DNA from: Nephrocerus scutellatus
Taxonomy: Eukaryota > Arthropoda > Insecta > Diptera > Pipunculidae
DNA: 64,000 bases
Direction of reading: 5' to 3'
Assembly (NCBI GenBank): GCA_947095585.1
Contig: OX352764.1
Coordinates: 73,055,536 to 73,119,535 of the forward strand
Made by a program: the position numbers and the translations under genes. Below are positions 1 through 10,739 of the stretch, in pieces. Under the pieces are notes generated by a model, which saw only the letters and a list, made by a program, of their open reading frames with translations, did no database searches and was not told the DNA's origin. The stretch's first letter is position 1. The number at the start of each line of letters is the position of its first letter.

Positions 1-356
1 GTATCTGCATCTCTTTCGGTCTGTCTTCCTTCCTTGTACTTTGTTCTAACATTTTTCTTAATGTAAATCATGCATAACTCTTTGGCAATCGAATACCGGA
101 TTATGTTTGTTTCTTCTGGTGATTTAACTCATTTTGTCGTGAAGGTATAACACTGGCGATAATTTGTGTCGATAATCCACTGTGAGACATCCACTACATA
201 AATTCGGTTAAAAGAAGCGGTAAGTTGTTTTGTGTGTTTGTTTTTTGTAGTTATATGTAGTTTCAGAGTGGATCTTAGCAACATACCTGGGATGAGGACA
301 AATTTTTAGCTTTGTTTACATATGTACATGTCCACAATCCAGCAATTCTGGCACTG

Positions 357-766
357 GATTTAAATCTGCCTGGGTATAGCTTGGTGCAATTATTTTTCCC
401 GCGACGCGGACTCGCAATTTATATCCGTAGTGATGTAACGTTTAAGCTTTTGCCTCAATGATGATAACACTGAAATCGTTATTGCGGGCGGTTTCAATGC
501 ACACAATTCTGGGTGGCTTCGCCATTCTGGCCAGACAAAACCCATAGAAAGGGATGTTGAGTTGTTCGCTGAGTTTAATCACCTTGCTCAGTTTGTAAAT
601 GAGCCTACAAGAATACCTGACATTGCAACACCCTTGACTTGTTCCTTACCTCTCGTCCTGATAATTACTCCGTCAATGTATTATCGCCTCTAGGCTCGTC
701 TGACCATTGTGTTGTATCAGCTAATTTCTCGTTAATAAACCACTCAGTTAGAGAAAAATTTTTTAT
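357..766 (+). pseudogene. non-LTR retrotransposon endonuclease domain, broken
   Basis: Translating this stretch gives pieces of the apurinic-like endonuclease that starts ORF2 of jockey-type LINEs. An N-terminal part reads DLNLPGYS and GLAIYIRSDV, then GGFNAHNSGWL, and after a frameshift near 640 LDLFLTSRPDNYSVNV and GSSDHCVV, the last being the conserved SDH motif. The domain nicks the target DNA so reverse transcription can begin. At least two frame changes and internal stops make it inactive. It leads directly to the RT remnants downstream. Family assignment is by recognised motifs; the exact clade is inferred. Confidence 0.75.
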
Positions 767-1066
767 GAGACTTTATACCTTCCAGGAATAAGGCGAATGG
801 GTGGTATGACTCAAGCTGTAAAGAGGCTTCTAGGATTAGAGAGGTATACTTTCGGTTTTACAAAGTAAACCATACAGAGGAAAACCGAACAAACTTTAAA
901 CGAGCCAAAAATGATTGCAATGCTCATCTTCGGCGAGTCAAATTTGCCTACGACCAAAAATTGAGGCATAAAATACTAAAATGTCCCAAAAGTAGTAAAA
1001 ATTTTTGGTCATTCGTGAAAAGAATCAAAAATACAGCCTCAATTCCAACGGCGTTCCACTGGTGAT

Positions 1067-1576
1067 TTGATGGTATATCTCACCGAACAGTGGAACCGGT
1101 CTTTGCATCAATTTGGTGAAAGGAAAGCTGTTACACTCGATATTTCCAAAGCATTTGACAGAGTTGGGCATCAAGCTCTTTTGTCCAAAATGCGTGCTTA
1201 TGGAGTCGACGAAAAACTGCTTCATTGGATTAGAAGCTATCTTTTGGACCGCTCAATTCAAGTTGTATTGGATGGTTTCAAGTCTGAAATACATCACAAA
1301 AATGCTGGCGTTCCCCAGGGCTATGTTTTGTCCCCGACACTCTTTCTCATTTTTTTTAATGATCTCTTATCTGTGACTTCTAATCAAATTCACTCTTTCG
1401 CTGACGAAAGCACTCTCATTCTCAAGTTTGAGGAACGTCCCTCCACTTCTCATGTGGAGTTCAAACAGTTACATATGTTAAATTCTGACCTAGACAGCAT
1501 AATAAAATGGGGAGAAAACAATCGAGTAGAATTTAATGCTTCCAAAACTCAATGCTGTCTCCTGTCGTCTAAGTGA
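1067..1576 (+). pseudogene. jockey-type LINE reverse transcriptase core, fragment
   Basis: The 169-residue open stretch covers the central RT blocks: LDISKAFDRVGHQALL (palm Asp), GVPQGYVLSPTLFLIFFNDL and the catalytic FADEST. In active members the last motif is FADD, so the second catalytic Asp is Glu here, which should abolish polymerisation. The first Met is only the first ATG in the frame: the true ORF2 began in the endonuclease upstream, and the fingers region between about 880 and 1060 is deleted or out of frame. Part of the LINE occupying 1-2170. Confidence 0.85.
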
Positions 1577-1648
1577 ATCCCAAATCCCATGCCATTATCA
1601 ATGAAGGGCACTTGAATCGAGGAAACTGAAAATCTCGCAATTTTCGGT

Positions 1649-2020
1649 ATGTGCGTTAACGACAAGCTTCGTTGGAAAGACCACATATTTACCGTCGCCA
1701 AAAATGCTGCGAAATGTTTCGGTTTTCTAGCCCGGCGCAAGAAATATTTCACTCCCTCTGATCTAGCTACTATATACAAGGCTTTAATTCGCCCTAAACT
1801 TGATCTCAATTTCCATTTCTGGTCTGGTGCGCCAAAAACTACTTTGCATCAGCTAGATAGAATACAAAACCGCGCGATAAAACTTATAGGTGACGAAAAC
1901 ATTGCGAAATCAATAGATTCGCTTGAACACCGCAGGAACGTCCCATGCTTGTCACTCTTTAATTGCTTCTTCCACCAGCGGTGCTCAAGAGAAAACGATT
2001 CGGCGAATCTGCAGTATTAG
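1649..2020 (+). pseudogene. jockey-type LINE ORF2 C-terminal part
   Basis: The reading frame has LRWKDHIFTVAKNAAKCFGFL, IYKALIRPKLDLNFHFWSG and LDRIQNRAIKLIGD, the usual thumb and C-terminal region of jockey/CR1-group ORF2 proteins that follows the polymerase core. It is separated from the RT core by a stop at 1574-1576 and a frame change. Weak similarity continues to about 2160 in other frames. Together with the two preceding fragments it is one decayed element on the plus strand. Confidence 0.8.
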
Positions 2021-2170
2021 GGAAAACTAACCCATTTAGCGTCTATTACTCCTCCCTCCGATCAATCAACTACTCGCCTACTTAGAACCCCTCAGAATAA
2101 CGCATTATTTCGAAGACTTCATCCTCAAGCGACTCCTTCGTAATAGCCGCACATTTAGAATGTAAAAAAA

Positions 2171-3660
2171 ATTCGTATCAAGCTCATAATATTTTGGAAA
2201 AAATCAGCTGTAAACAATCTATAAATTGCTTACCTTTGTGGACTTGGAACAATGATATAAACAACAAAAAAAAAACAGTTCTTTTAAAGTTCATTAGCGT
2301 AAACATTTATTAAAAACAAAACTTTTGAAATTTTTACTTTCATAATTTCTAATATATAACTATATTATTATTATAACTTTCAGCTATTTTTTAATTTATT
2401 ATTATTAGGTATTTATGATGTTGCTTTACTTGTATAATATAAATATTACTCTCCATATTTTACAAACAAATAATTGATTTTTGAATAAAATCACCAATGC
2501 ATTTTGTAAATTTCATGAATTAAAATTGTAGCTGATAAATTAAAGTAATAAATACTTATTTCTAAAAAAAGGTAATGAGTAAATTTTATTGTTAAATTTA
2601 TGTGTTTTTCTTTACTCGTTGTCATGGAAATATGCAATAATATTTCATACAATTCGTAATTTAGCTTAAAATTTATTTATTTGAGTTAGTAAAATGGAAA
2701 TAAGCATAAAGTATTCATTTGCCAAAGCAGAAACGTTTTGGCGATATGGCATAATGGCGGTTTATATTTAATAAATTGTAAAAATTATTCTATAAAGTTT
2801 TGAATTACAAAACTCACTTTGACCATTTTATATATTTATTTTAAATTTTGTATTTTTATAGTTTACAGAATCTACAATAAAGGATTAAAGAATTTCCTTA
2901 TTATGTACAATAATTTCGAATATTTTACATATATCAAAGAAAATTAAATAAATAATAACCTTTCAATGTTTTTTAATGCTGTTATTGCAAACAAAATATT
3001 AAAAAATAAGACAAAACATTGTAAACACTTCAAAAATTTATCTTATATATTTTTTAATTAATTTAAATGAATTAACTATTTAAAGCACTTTTTAATAAAA
3101 ATTACACGATTATATGTATACTAAATTTACTGTTTTATTGTACATATTTTCTTAAAAATAGTTTGTTTGAAAGGTATTTATGAAATATAATATAAATGCG
3201 TTATACAAATAAGTCATAAAAAAATCATTTCATCAAGTGAATGTGTAATTTTGCTACTTAGAAGACCATTTTAAACATTTCCTCATTGTATTTTTTTTGG
3301 TTACTTGTAAAAAGTAAAAAAAGGTGAAAATGTTAGATATCAGAATTAGAAAAATTTTTGTTGTTACTGCTAGTCATTAAAGTTTATTAAAAAAAATTCT
3401 CAAAGCAGGGGAGCAGATTTATGTAAATCAAGAATAAAAACACTTCATGAAGACAGCAAACACTGCGGCCCAAAAGCTTTAATGACCCACCTCTCGGCAA
3501 AACAGTGGCACGCACAGTGGCACAGTGGCAGTGCAGAACTGTGTCCGTTGTACAAAGGCAAAACCAAATTTATATACTCAAATTATGGAAAATATACCAG
3601 CTGATCGAGTGTAAGGATCACGCCCATTTTTTAGCATCATACAATTCGAGGAAAAAGAAC
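2171..3660. other. AT-rich spacer, no gene recognised
   Basis: About 1.5 kb of strongly AT-rich DNA with many short A and T runs and no open frame resembling a known protein. Nothing here looks like an RNA gene or terminal repeat. It may be the 3' tail of the LINE plus old unrecognisable repeats. Confidence 0.5.
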
Positions 3661-3670
3661 ACATAAGGCT

Positions 3671-4240
3671 TTGCGTTTTTTTTGCTGTTTTGCTACAAAG
3701 GTCGTTCACATGGAGATCGTATCAGATCTTACTACAGAAGCCTCCTTCATCGGAGCACTTAAACGGTCCATCAGTCGTCGAGGAGGGCCCAAAACGTTGC
3801 ACGCCGATAATGCAACGAATTTTGTTGGTGCAAAAAACCAACGATTTGCGCTGCAAAAACCTATATCCTCGAACACTTCTAAATAAAAGATCATCAAATT
3901 ATCGAATGGAATTCAAATTCATTCACCCAGAGCTCCACATTTTGGTAGACTTTGGGAAGAAGCTGTCAAATCAGCTTAGCATCGTCTATTTTGAAGAGTT
4001 TCAACCTCATCATTGACAAATGAAAAATTAGCAACGGTGGCAATAGAAATAGAGGCAATTTTAAATTCTCGACCCTTCACGCCATTGTCATCATATCCAA
4101 ATGACTTAGGAGCGCTCATACCAGGTCATTTCATCATCAGTGAGCCTTTAAACTCAAGATCTTTAGCGAGGAAAACATCATTGAACACTAGATGGAAATT
4201 TGTGTCAGAATTGAAACACACTTTCTGGAATAATAGATGA
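3671..4240 (+). pseudogene. BEL/Pao integrase fragment
   Basis: Two frames together give a BEL/Pao-type integrase core and C-terminal part. CFATKVVHMEIVSDLTTEAS carries a catalytic-Asp region; GGPKTLHADNATNFVGA holds the second Asp; FIHPELH and ILNSRPFTPLSS with GHFIISEPL are the conserved block after the core. A frame change lies near 3880 and a stop at about 4014. Integrase would insert the cDNA into the host genome. In BEL/Pao elements it follows RT and RNase H, but here the RT fragment lies downstream, so the two belong to different truncated copies or to a rearrangement. Confidence 0.8.
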
Positions 4241-4380
4241 CATCAAGAAATGACATATTTTATGACATATTGCCGATCATTAGTTCGCTCAATGAACTAT
4301 TTTTGAATAGGTGCTTGGAGGTTAGATAAATGATTCAAGCAACGCGTCAAGAACTCTTCAACAACTTGGAGCAATGAACC

Positions 4381-5354
4381 GGAAATCCAGTTACATTAAA
4401 TCAAGAAAACTTGAAAGAACATGAGTGTGAATCGCATTACGTCCGAAATATACGAAGAACTGCAGATGGAAGGTACAAAGTCAGGCTTCCTTTCAAGGCG
4501 TCACCAGCTAAGTTAGGAAGTACATACCATCAGGCAAGCAGAAGATTCCATTCACTAGAAAGGAAATGCTCACATCAAAATGATTATATAGAATTCATAA
4601 AGGAATACGAGATTCTTGGTCACATGGAAAAGGCTGAATATGAACAAAATATGCCGAAGCAGCAGATCTACCAGCTTCCTCATCATTTTGTGCACAAAGA
4701 AGCAAGCAGTACCACTAAGTACCACATGGTTCGTGCAAGGGAACCTCTGGACACTCACTAAATGTGTTTGTTGTTAACAGGACCAACAATCCAATATGAC
4801 CCAATGACGATGCTTCTACGATTTTACAAACACAGCAAACAGCGGACATCGAAAAAAAATTATCGCCAGATACTACTTCACCCTGCCAATAGAGAATTTT
4901 AGCATATTATTTGGCGTGAGTCACCTTGTAAAGACATACAACATTTCTGTTTACCTACTGTATCGTACGGGACATCGATCGCTCAATTTTTAGCTTGTCG
5001 CACGTTACATCAACTAGCGAATGAGTACTGTGAAACATATCCAGATGATGCTAGTCTATTAAGGTCTGATTTTTACGTGGAATATATGCTGCCAGGCTAC
5101 AAATAAACGAGGATATGACCTCGCTGTTACACAAAGGGGGATTCATACTTCGAAAATGTAGGTCCAACAACAAGGCTTTAACTGCACGCATACATGGTTC
5201 AGATCATAACTCCAATCTTCTGGAGGTCGATAGCAGTTCGATGGTAAAGACCTTAGGTCTCTTTTGGAATCCACAAAACAATCATTTCACATTTCAAGTC
5301 AGCTTAAAACATGCTGATAAGATCACAAAAGTGTTAAGCGAAAGGATCATTTAA
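4381..5354 (+). pseudogene. BEL/Pao reverse transcriptase fragment
   Basis: Frame 4411-4761 contains DGRYKVRLPFK, FHSLERK, FIKEYEILGHME and YQLPHHFVHKEASSTTK, the standard entry to the Pao-type RT. Around 4985-5100 comes ACRTLHQLANEY then LLRSDFYVEYMLPG, where the family has a DFYVDD-type active site: the catalytic pair reads VE-Y instead of VDD. The frame 5115-5354 holds LLHKGGFILRKCRSNN and VKTLGLFWNP. Stops and frame breaks separate the pieces, so the protein is dead. RNase H is not seen before 5354. Confidence 0.85.
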
Positions 5355-5462
5355 TCGAGGAAGTACACAGGAAAAGACCGAATAGTTATCATTGTTTTTG
5401 TTTGTTGCCAAATTTGTCGAATTTTCTTTTGGTGGTCATCCCTGAACTAGGGAGAAAACTAT

Positions 5463-5484
5463 GATAGAGAGAGAGAGAGAGAGA
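5463..5484. repeat. (GA)n microsatellite
   Basis: A short uninterrupted GA run, about ten units, in the spacer between the BEL/Pao fragment and the hAT element. Confidence 0.9.
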
Positions 5485-5595
5485 TTAATTTTTTTATTGT
5501 TCTAATAACCTTTCTGTAGAATTTAAGTCAGAACTCGCATTCTCATCGTCAGCACTGCCACTGGAGAAAAATTATAAAGACCTATTTCACGAAGA

Positions 5596-7093
5596 ATGGA
5601 TAAAAATATATCCATGGATTATTCAAAAAAATTGCGTGGCATTTTACACATTTTACTTCACAGTAAAAATGTCAGATTAGCCGAAAAACAGTTAAATATT
5701 GAATCCTTCTGCAACAAAAACGAAATGAATTTTAAAATGAATGCGAAAGCAGCAGAGTTAAACATGGTTATGTTTTGCATTTTGGATAATCTTTCATTAT
5801 CTTGCTGTCCAGACTCTCAAACAATGGAATCCATTAAAAAAAAGAACAAAGTCCGTGGATGTTGCAGAGTATTTAGGACAAAACTGAGAAAAAATGTTGT
5901 TTTGAATCTCGTCAAAAATAAATTTTCGCTTATAGTCGATGAAACGACAGAAGTAACTGTAAGGCACTAGTTTTGGTTGCTCGATTCTTTGACCGAAAGC
6001 TGTTATTATTTGAATTGAAACACTCAAAAACTTCTTTAATGAATGTAACATACCGCTTAAAAATCTAATCGGCTTAGGAACTGACAATGCAAGTGTAATG
6101 GCTGGGAAACAAAATGGGCTAAGTGCAATATTTAAGTCGATTAATGCAGATATATTTTGGATGGGATGTATTTGCCACTCCTTACATCTTTGTGCTTCGC
6201 ATGCTAGCAAAACACTTCCAATGTCCATAGAACGTTTGTGCAAGAACATTCAAAATATTTGGAATTTAGAGAATTCAAGGAGTCGTTAGCACTTAAGCCA
6301 CATAATTAATGCTTTTCTTCAACTAAAGAACAGGCAGAAGAAATGGATAAGCTCGATAACAACATATACTTTTATTTCCTATCTTTTATGTTAAAAACTA
6401 TTCGTATTCGGTATTCGGTTGCATATAGAGGTACTATATGAAACGATGGAAACTAATTTCAAAGGTCATTTTATAAAAATTGATTATCTGCAATCTTTAA
6501 ATTGTATATGAGACGTTTATTTAAAAGATTTTAATAATTTTATTGATATAAAAGATATTTATAGAGGATCTCGAGCAGAAGATCATATGATTAATTTAGA
6601 CTTATCAGATATATGTAGATATTTTAAGAATTAAGAAAACTATTTTAAATTTTTACACAGAACTTTCAACGCAAATTTTAAATAGATTCGAATTTAGAGA
6701 CTCGCGTTTCAACCTTTTGTGCTCCTATATTCACCCCAAAAACGCGATTGATCCGAAAACACCTTCACTTCAGTTGTTAAAAAGTTTTTCAAATACATCT
6801 GAGTACGATGTTGAGCTGATACATTCTCAAATGATGCTTTTAAAATGTCAAAAAATAGAACAAGGTGAAAGTCCAAAGGAATTTTGGAATAGAGTTAAAA
6901 TGATAACTAATGGTTTGTGTAAAAAAGTATTGTATTTGATCTGATGAGTCCGCCACATAGCTCTGCTGCTGCCGAGAGAAAATTCTCAGACTATGCACTT
7001 ATCAAGACAAAAAATAGAACTAAGTTAACAATAAAAACAGTTAGTTCTTTGATGTATGCAAAAGAAATATCAAACTTATACTTAAGTTATTGA
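5596..7093 (+). pseudogene. hAT superfamily transposase, broken
   Basis: Pieces of one hAT-type transposase appear in order. 5596-5970 ends in NKFSLIVDETTEVTVRH, where the DETT motif carries the first catalytic Asp region. 6050-6290 reads GLGTDNASVMAGKQNG and CICHSLHLCASHASK, with the second Asp and the CxxH motif. 6717-6944 is a middle part, and 6941-7093 ends with SSAAERKFSDYALIKTKNR, the C-terminal dimerisation region whose Glu completes the DDE triad. Frameshifts at about 5970 and 6290 and stops between 6290 and 6700 inactivate it. I could not identify convincing terminal inverted repeats or an 8-bp duplication. Confidence 0.8.
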
Positions 7094-7309
7094 ATCAAAT
7101 TAAATACATTCTTTATTTTATTTTATCATCCTTTTTATTTTGAATTTGGTTTTAACGGCAACCCTGGCTGCCAGTGGAATCGCAGAGAAAACAATTCACA
7201 AGTAAGTCAAAATATAACTCTATCTAGGGATATATGTTTCCTAATTTTTATGCGTATTATCTCTCTCTTTGGTGGCTGCAGTGCTGTGCATACCCCCCAA
7301 TTGCCAATT

Positions 7310-7645
7310 GTTTGTTTATATAAAGTATCATCGATACAACATCGATTATCGATAAACCCTAAGTAAATTTAGAGGCACACATATGTATACACATTGCCAT
7401 TTAAATGTATCTCATCCAGACTATAAACAGATTGCCATTTAAATTTCACTCATCCAGACTAAACAATACAGATTTCATCATCCGCAGTCAAAATGCTGCG
7501 TTAGCAATTAAGCATTATAAAAAGGGACGGCTTGATCTCAAATCTTCAGTCTTTAAGCAGTCACGACGTATAGCTGACGATTTCCCCCCACCAGTGGTAA
7601 GGGTTCCGAATCTCTAGTTTAAATTCTAATTATAATAAAGAGATA
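7310..7645 (+). promoter_or_regulatory. promoter-like stretch with TATA, donor and poly(A) signals
   Basis: A TATAAA-like sequence at about 7317 follows repeated TATCGAT/ATCGATA motifs. A GTAAGG splice-donor-like site lies near 7599 and AATAAA near 7636. The arrangement resembles a decayed LTR or a short transcription unit, but I found no second copy to prove either. The 70-residue open frame 7405-7617 resembles nothing I know. Confidence 0.2.
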
Positions 7646-8284
7646 TCCGTTTAAAAAATTAAAATTTTTTTTTTTAAATAAACGTGAATCCTCTGACTAA
7701 ATAGAACGAAAATCTATTAATTTAAAAGTTGTAATGGTAGGATTATCACCTATATGCAACTCCTAATGCACATAGGAAGCTCCCTATATATCGTCTCGCT
7801 TGGTATGGTTGAGAACAACGCAAGCAAACGAGCTCCAACATGCATTCAAGAAAAAATCCACTCAGATTTTCCCACCGCTTCTAGTATGAGCATACCTAGT
7901 ATGATTTAGGGAGAGGCAGCTAAACAGATTCACCGCATTCCCTTGTACCTAATTCGACCTTAAGTAAGAAGAGCAACTCGATCTGGAAGTGGACGGTTAA
8001 ATCGCATGATTTCAATTTAACCAATTCAACCAATACCAATTTTCCAAATATCGACTAGTACGAAAGGCAAACTTTGCTTTTGAAAGAGAGAGTAGTAATT
8101 GTTATTCTATACGAATAGGTTGTCTGCTGGGAGTTGCGCTTTCCCCTTTTCGAAAATAAAAAGTTAAATAAAGTCCTCGTGCTAGTGAAGTGTCTGCGGT
8201 GGAATCGAGAATCTTCCATTAATTTAAAAAATTCATAATTCCCGCATATCGAAAAGCGCTGAAATTTAATGTTGAATTTAGCAA
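7646..8284. other. unassigned spacer with LTR-like tail
   Basis: No coding match. Near 8140-8190 there are two AATAAA-type signals (AAAATAAAAAG, AAATAAAGTCC) followed by a GTG-rich stretch, as at the end of an LTR, but no partner copy is present in this window. Confidence 0.25.
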
Positions 8285-8525
8285 ATTAAATGTGTATTGG
8301 AAGCCGAAAATTGAAAGTTTGTAGATTAAAAATCGGAAATTGTGATCGTAAAATTGAAAATGGACGCCACAGTCTGAAAATTGTGAATTGGAAACCGAAA
8401 ATTGAAAGTTTGAATTTTGAAAATCGTAAAATTAAAAATTGTCTATCGAAAATTGCAAATCGCCATACTGAAAATTGAAAGCTTGAATTTTGAAAATCGT
8501 AAAATTGAGAACTTGAGAATTGAGG
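8285..8525. repeat. degenerate minisatellite of AAAATTGAAA-type units
   Basis: About 240 bp built from short variants of CGAAAATTGAAAGTTTG and GAAAATCGTAAAATT, in two levels: a unit of roughly 10-14 nt and larger blocks of about 85-100 nt that recur (8300, 8395, 8470). Open frames on both strands across it are products of the repeat, not genes. Confidence 0.75.
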
Positions 8526-8526
8526 C

Positions 8527-8712
8527 TTGCGGAATTTTATTCCATTCCAAACCATAACATAAGCTGGTGATTGCTTGCGCATGGCAACTCTTGTGTCCAA
8601 ATTATCGTTCACGATCATTTTGTTTATTCACATACTGTTGAATGGTGAAAATTTTCTCATTAGAAAAGACAATTTTTGGAATCTCATCACGTTCGGTCAG
8701 CATGCAATGCTT
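8527..8712 (-). pseudogene. Tc1/mariner-type transposase, central fragment
   Basis: On the minus strand, reading from 8712 downwards, the frame gives LTERDEIPKIVFSNEKIFTI then QQYVNKQNDRE, and in another frame SPAYVMVWNGIKFRKP. These match the region around the second catalytic Asp of Tc1/mariner transposases, usually F(S)DEK; here Asp is replaced by Asn (FSNEK). A one-base frame break lies near 8605. The fragment stops where the minisatellite begins on the left and at an inversion junction on the right. Confidence 0.75.
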
Positions 8713-8890
8713 TCTATAGAAGACTGAATCAAATAATCAGAGCCAAAGGAGGTCATATCGAGCAGTAACATGTTCTTCATAAAATGTAATATGTTTTCAA
8801 CATATTCCACAAAATTTCAATAAAAAATAATCAAAATTAAAAAAATTACAGCGTTTTCATTTGGTAACACTTGGTCTCAGCCACCCTGTA
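8713..8890 (+). mobile_element. Tc1/mariner 3' end: transposase C-terminus and terminal repeat
   Basis: On the plus strand, RLNQIIRAKGGHIEQ followed by a stop (about 8719-8757) is the typical C-terminus of such transposases. It is followed by about 110 bp of AT-rich 3' sequence and an end that reads, inverted, CAGGGTGGCTGAGACC, closing at 8888 next to TA (8889-8890), the target dinucleotide of this superfamily. Its orientation is opposite to the central fragment immediately to the left, so the element is internally inverted. Confidence 0.7.
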
Positions 8891-9354
8891 TTATCAATCT
8901 GACCCAGTGTCAGCTTTCCGTGGGCAGGGTGAATTTATATCCCAAGTGTTATCGGTTGATTAACGATGTAAATTTTTTTTTCTTTTGGGCTTTCTATGGC
9001 GAGAGTTACCAGCCTGAAGCTATAAAGAATGTTCTTTAATTCCGAACTCGAAACTTTTCTTTACGGATTGTTTTTTTTTTTTGATAATTGCAGCAATCTT
9101 AATTTTAGTATCTCTGTAATTATTTAAGGCATATTGTAATATATCACAGAGAATGTTAATTTTGTTGTTGTGTTTAGCGATTTTCTTTTGTTGGCTCGTC
9201 ATATAAAAATTATTATGACGTTTAAATCGATATCTTTTGAACAATAATGGACAACAACTGTGTAAAGTTGTTGGTAAATTTTTTTATTCCCACCCCCTTT
9301 GGGCGAAATACATGTACCTGTCTAAATAATTTAATTCTTGAAGAAGCTTTAAAT
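8891..9354. other. unassigned spacer
   Basis: AT-rich DNA with a T-run near 9070 and no recognisable coding or structural feature. Confidence 0.4.
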
Positions 9355-10240
9355 CACACTAGCTGTTCCCGGGCGCTTTGCTACCCGCACACATGAACCC
9401 CCGGGGTGACGGGAGTACTATAGCCTATAACTTTCCCTCACCTGCCAATAATTTACGTTGACATTTTTTTAAAAATACGTTTGTAAATCTCATGTTAGAA
9501 TTTTATCTTTCTCCCCTTCCATCTATACCTATAACTTTCCCCTACCTGCCAATAATATATCTTAAAAATTTCAAAAAAATTCAGTTTAAAAATGTGGCTG
9601 ATATTAACATTTTACATTCCCTATGTGTAAAATAAAATAACTACTAATCAAACAAATGCAGTTTTCGTGACTCATGTGTATAATATAAAAACAGTTATTT
9701 TTTGTAATAACGTTTTTTTACGATTAATTATACATTTTATTTTTAATTTGGCGTCCTACGATGTATTCTTGCGCGTATTGTAATGAAACGAAATAAATGT
9801 CAAAAATAGCGTTTTACCACCTACTATCTTAAAAAAAGCGCCACCTATCGGTTCCAAATTTCACAAAAACCCAAATAGCAACGAAACAAACGTATAGTTC
9901 AAATTTTAGGTTCCTAAGATGCTTCGTTACTAAAAAACAGAAAAACCGTTATATCTTGGAAACAGCGCCATCTTTCAGGTCCAAATTTCACAAAAACCCA
10001 AATAGCAATGAAACAAACCTATGGTTAAAATCTGAAGTTCCTAAGATGCTTCTTTGCTGAGAAACAAAAAAACCGTTATATTTTGACAACAGTGCCACTT
10101 AGAGAGTTCAAACCAAAACAAAAAACCAAACCGCTAAAATCCTAATCTATGGATTAATTCAGCTTCCTGCTATATCTGGTTCCTGAGAAAGGCAATCTCA
10201 AAAAATTAACACACCATTTTTATATATTAGATTAGCCTAA
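9355..10240 (+). repeat. unclassified interspersed repeat, copy 1
   Basis: Begins with CTAGCTGTTCCCGGGCGCTT and runs to a TATATATTAGATTA end. A related but shorter copy lies at 33324-33820 (CTAGCT, CGGGCGCT, ACCCGC, GCGCCACCTATCG in the same order). Inside there is a direct duplication of about 125 bp: GCGCCACCTATCGG at 9839 and GCGCCATCTTTCAGG at 9966 each start a block containing CACAAAAACCCAAATAGCAA and CTAAGATGCTTC. No coding capacity. This is probably the non-coding 3' end of a retroelement, but I cannot name the family. Confidence 0.55.
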
Positions 10241-10257
10241 TTAATTTGTTTTCTATT

Positions 10258-10553
10258 GTTAATAATAATATTATTTGGCGCGACAGACCATTGCGGTCCA
10301 AGGCCTAACTTCTCGCGACAATTTGTGTTGCGCATTTATATTTTTGGACACAAATGGAAGGGACCTACAATTTAAGGCCGGATCCGAACGGCGAATTGAG
10401 AAGCTTTCCGTGACAAGGTATTAGTTACTCTCGGAACGTTTGTCACCCATTCGCGAGAGGTGGGACACAGTGAAAAATACTTTTGGTGTTGCTGGGATTC
10501 GAACCTGAACCTCCTGCGCAGCAGCCATGTGCACTACCACTGAGCCACGGCGC
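10258..10553 (-). mobile_element. tRNA-derived SINE, full-length copy
   Basis: Read on the minus strand, the right end is a tRNA-like head with a perfect box A (TGGCTCAGTGG, 10537-10547) and box B (GGTTCGAATCC, 10495-10505), the internal RNA polymerase III promoter. A family-specific body follows (GTCCCACCTCTCGCG, TGTGTCCAAAAATATAAA) and the element ends at the left in an AAT/TTA-rich tail. It does not fold as a full tRNA and the body follows the promoter without a gap, so it is a SINE and not a tRNA gene. Three 5'-truncated relatives occur in this window, all in the same orientation. Confidence 0.85.
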
Positions 10554-10560
10554 CCACTGT

Positions 10561-10690
10561 TAATTGTTAATAAAGAACCCAATTAATTGAAATGGGCGGG
10601 TGTCGCAAGTGGACGTGACCCCAACAGCCCTATCCCTATCCTCCCTTGGCAATGAGTCTCTATATAAAAAAAATAAAAATAAAAAAAAAA
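10561..10690 (+). repeat. short retroelement 3' end with poly(A), copy 1
   Basis: Ends CCCTTGGCAATGAGTCT then TATATAAAAAAAATAAAAA. The same ending recurs at 13085-13180 (CCCTTGGCAATAAGTTT then ATATATAAAAAAAAA). Both are preceded by TTAATAAAG. Two copies sharing a 3' end and A-rich tail suggest a second short retroposon family. Confidence 0.5.
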
Positions 10691-10739
10691 TTCATTCCGT
10701 CAGGATTTGCTGGCTGGTTTGAAAAGGGGAATTTCCCCA

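Noticed and set aside
5550..7180. Possible hAT inverted ends TGCCACTGG (5557) and CTGCCAGTGG (7168)
   Set aside because: The match is short, the orientation relative to the gene does not fit the usual CAGGG-type ends, and no 8-bp duplication is visible.
8286..8618. ORFs on both strands (110 and 62 residues)
   Set aside because: Most of each lies in the AAAATTGAAA minisatellite and repeats the same short peptide; only the first 35 residues of the minus frame are transposase.
10485..10560. tRNA gene on the minus strand
   Set aside because: A and B boxes are perfect, but the cloverleaf is incomplete and the sequence runs on into the SINE body and tail.
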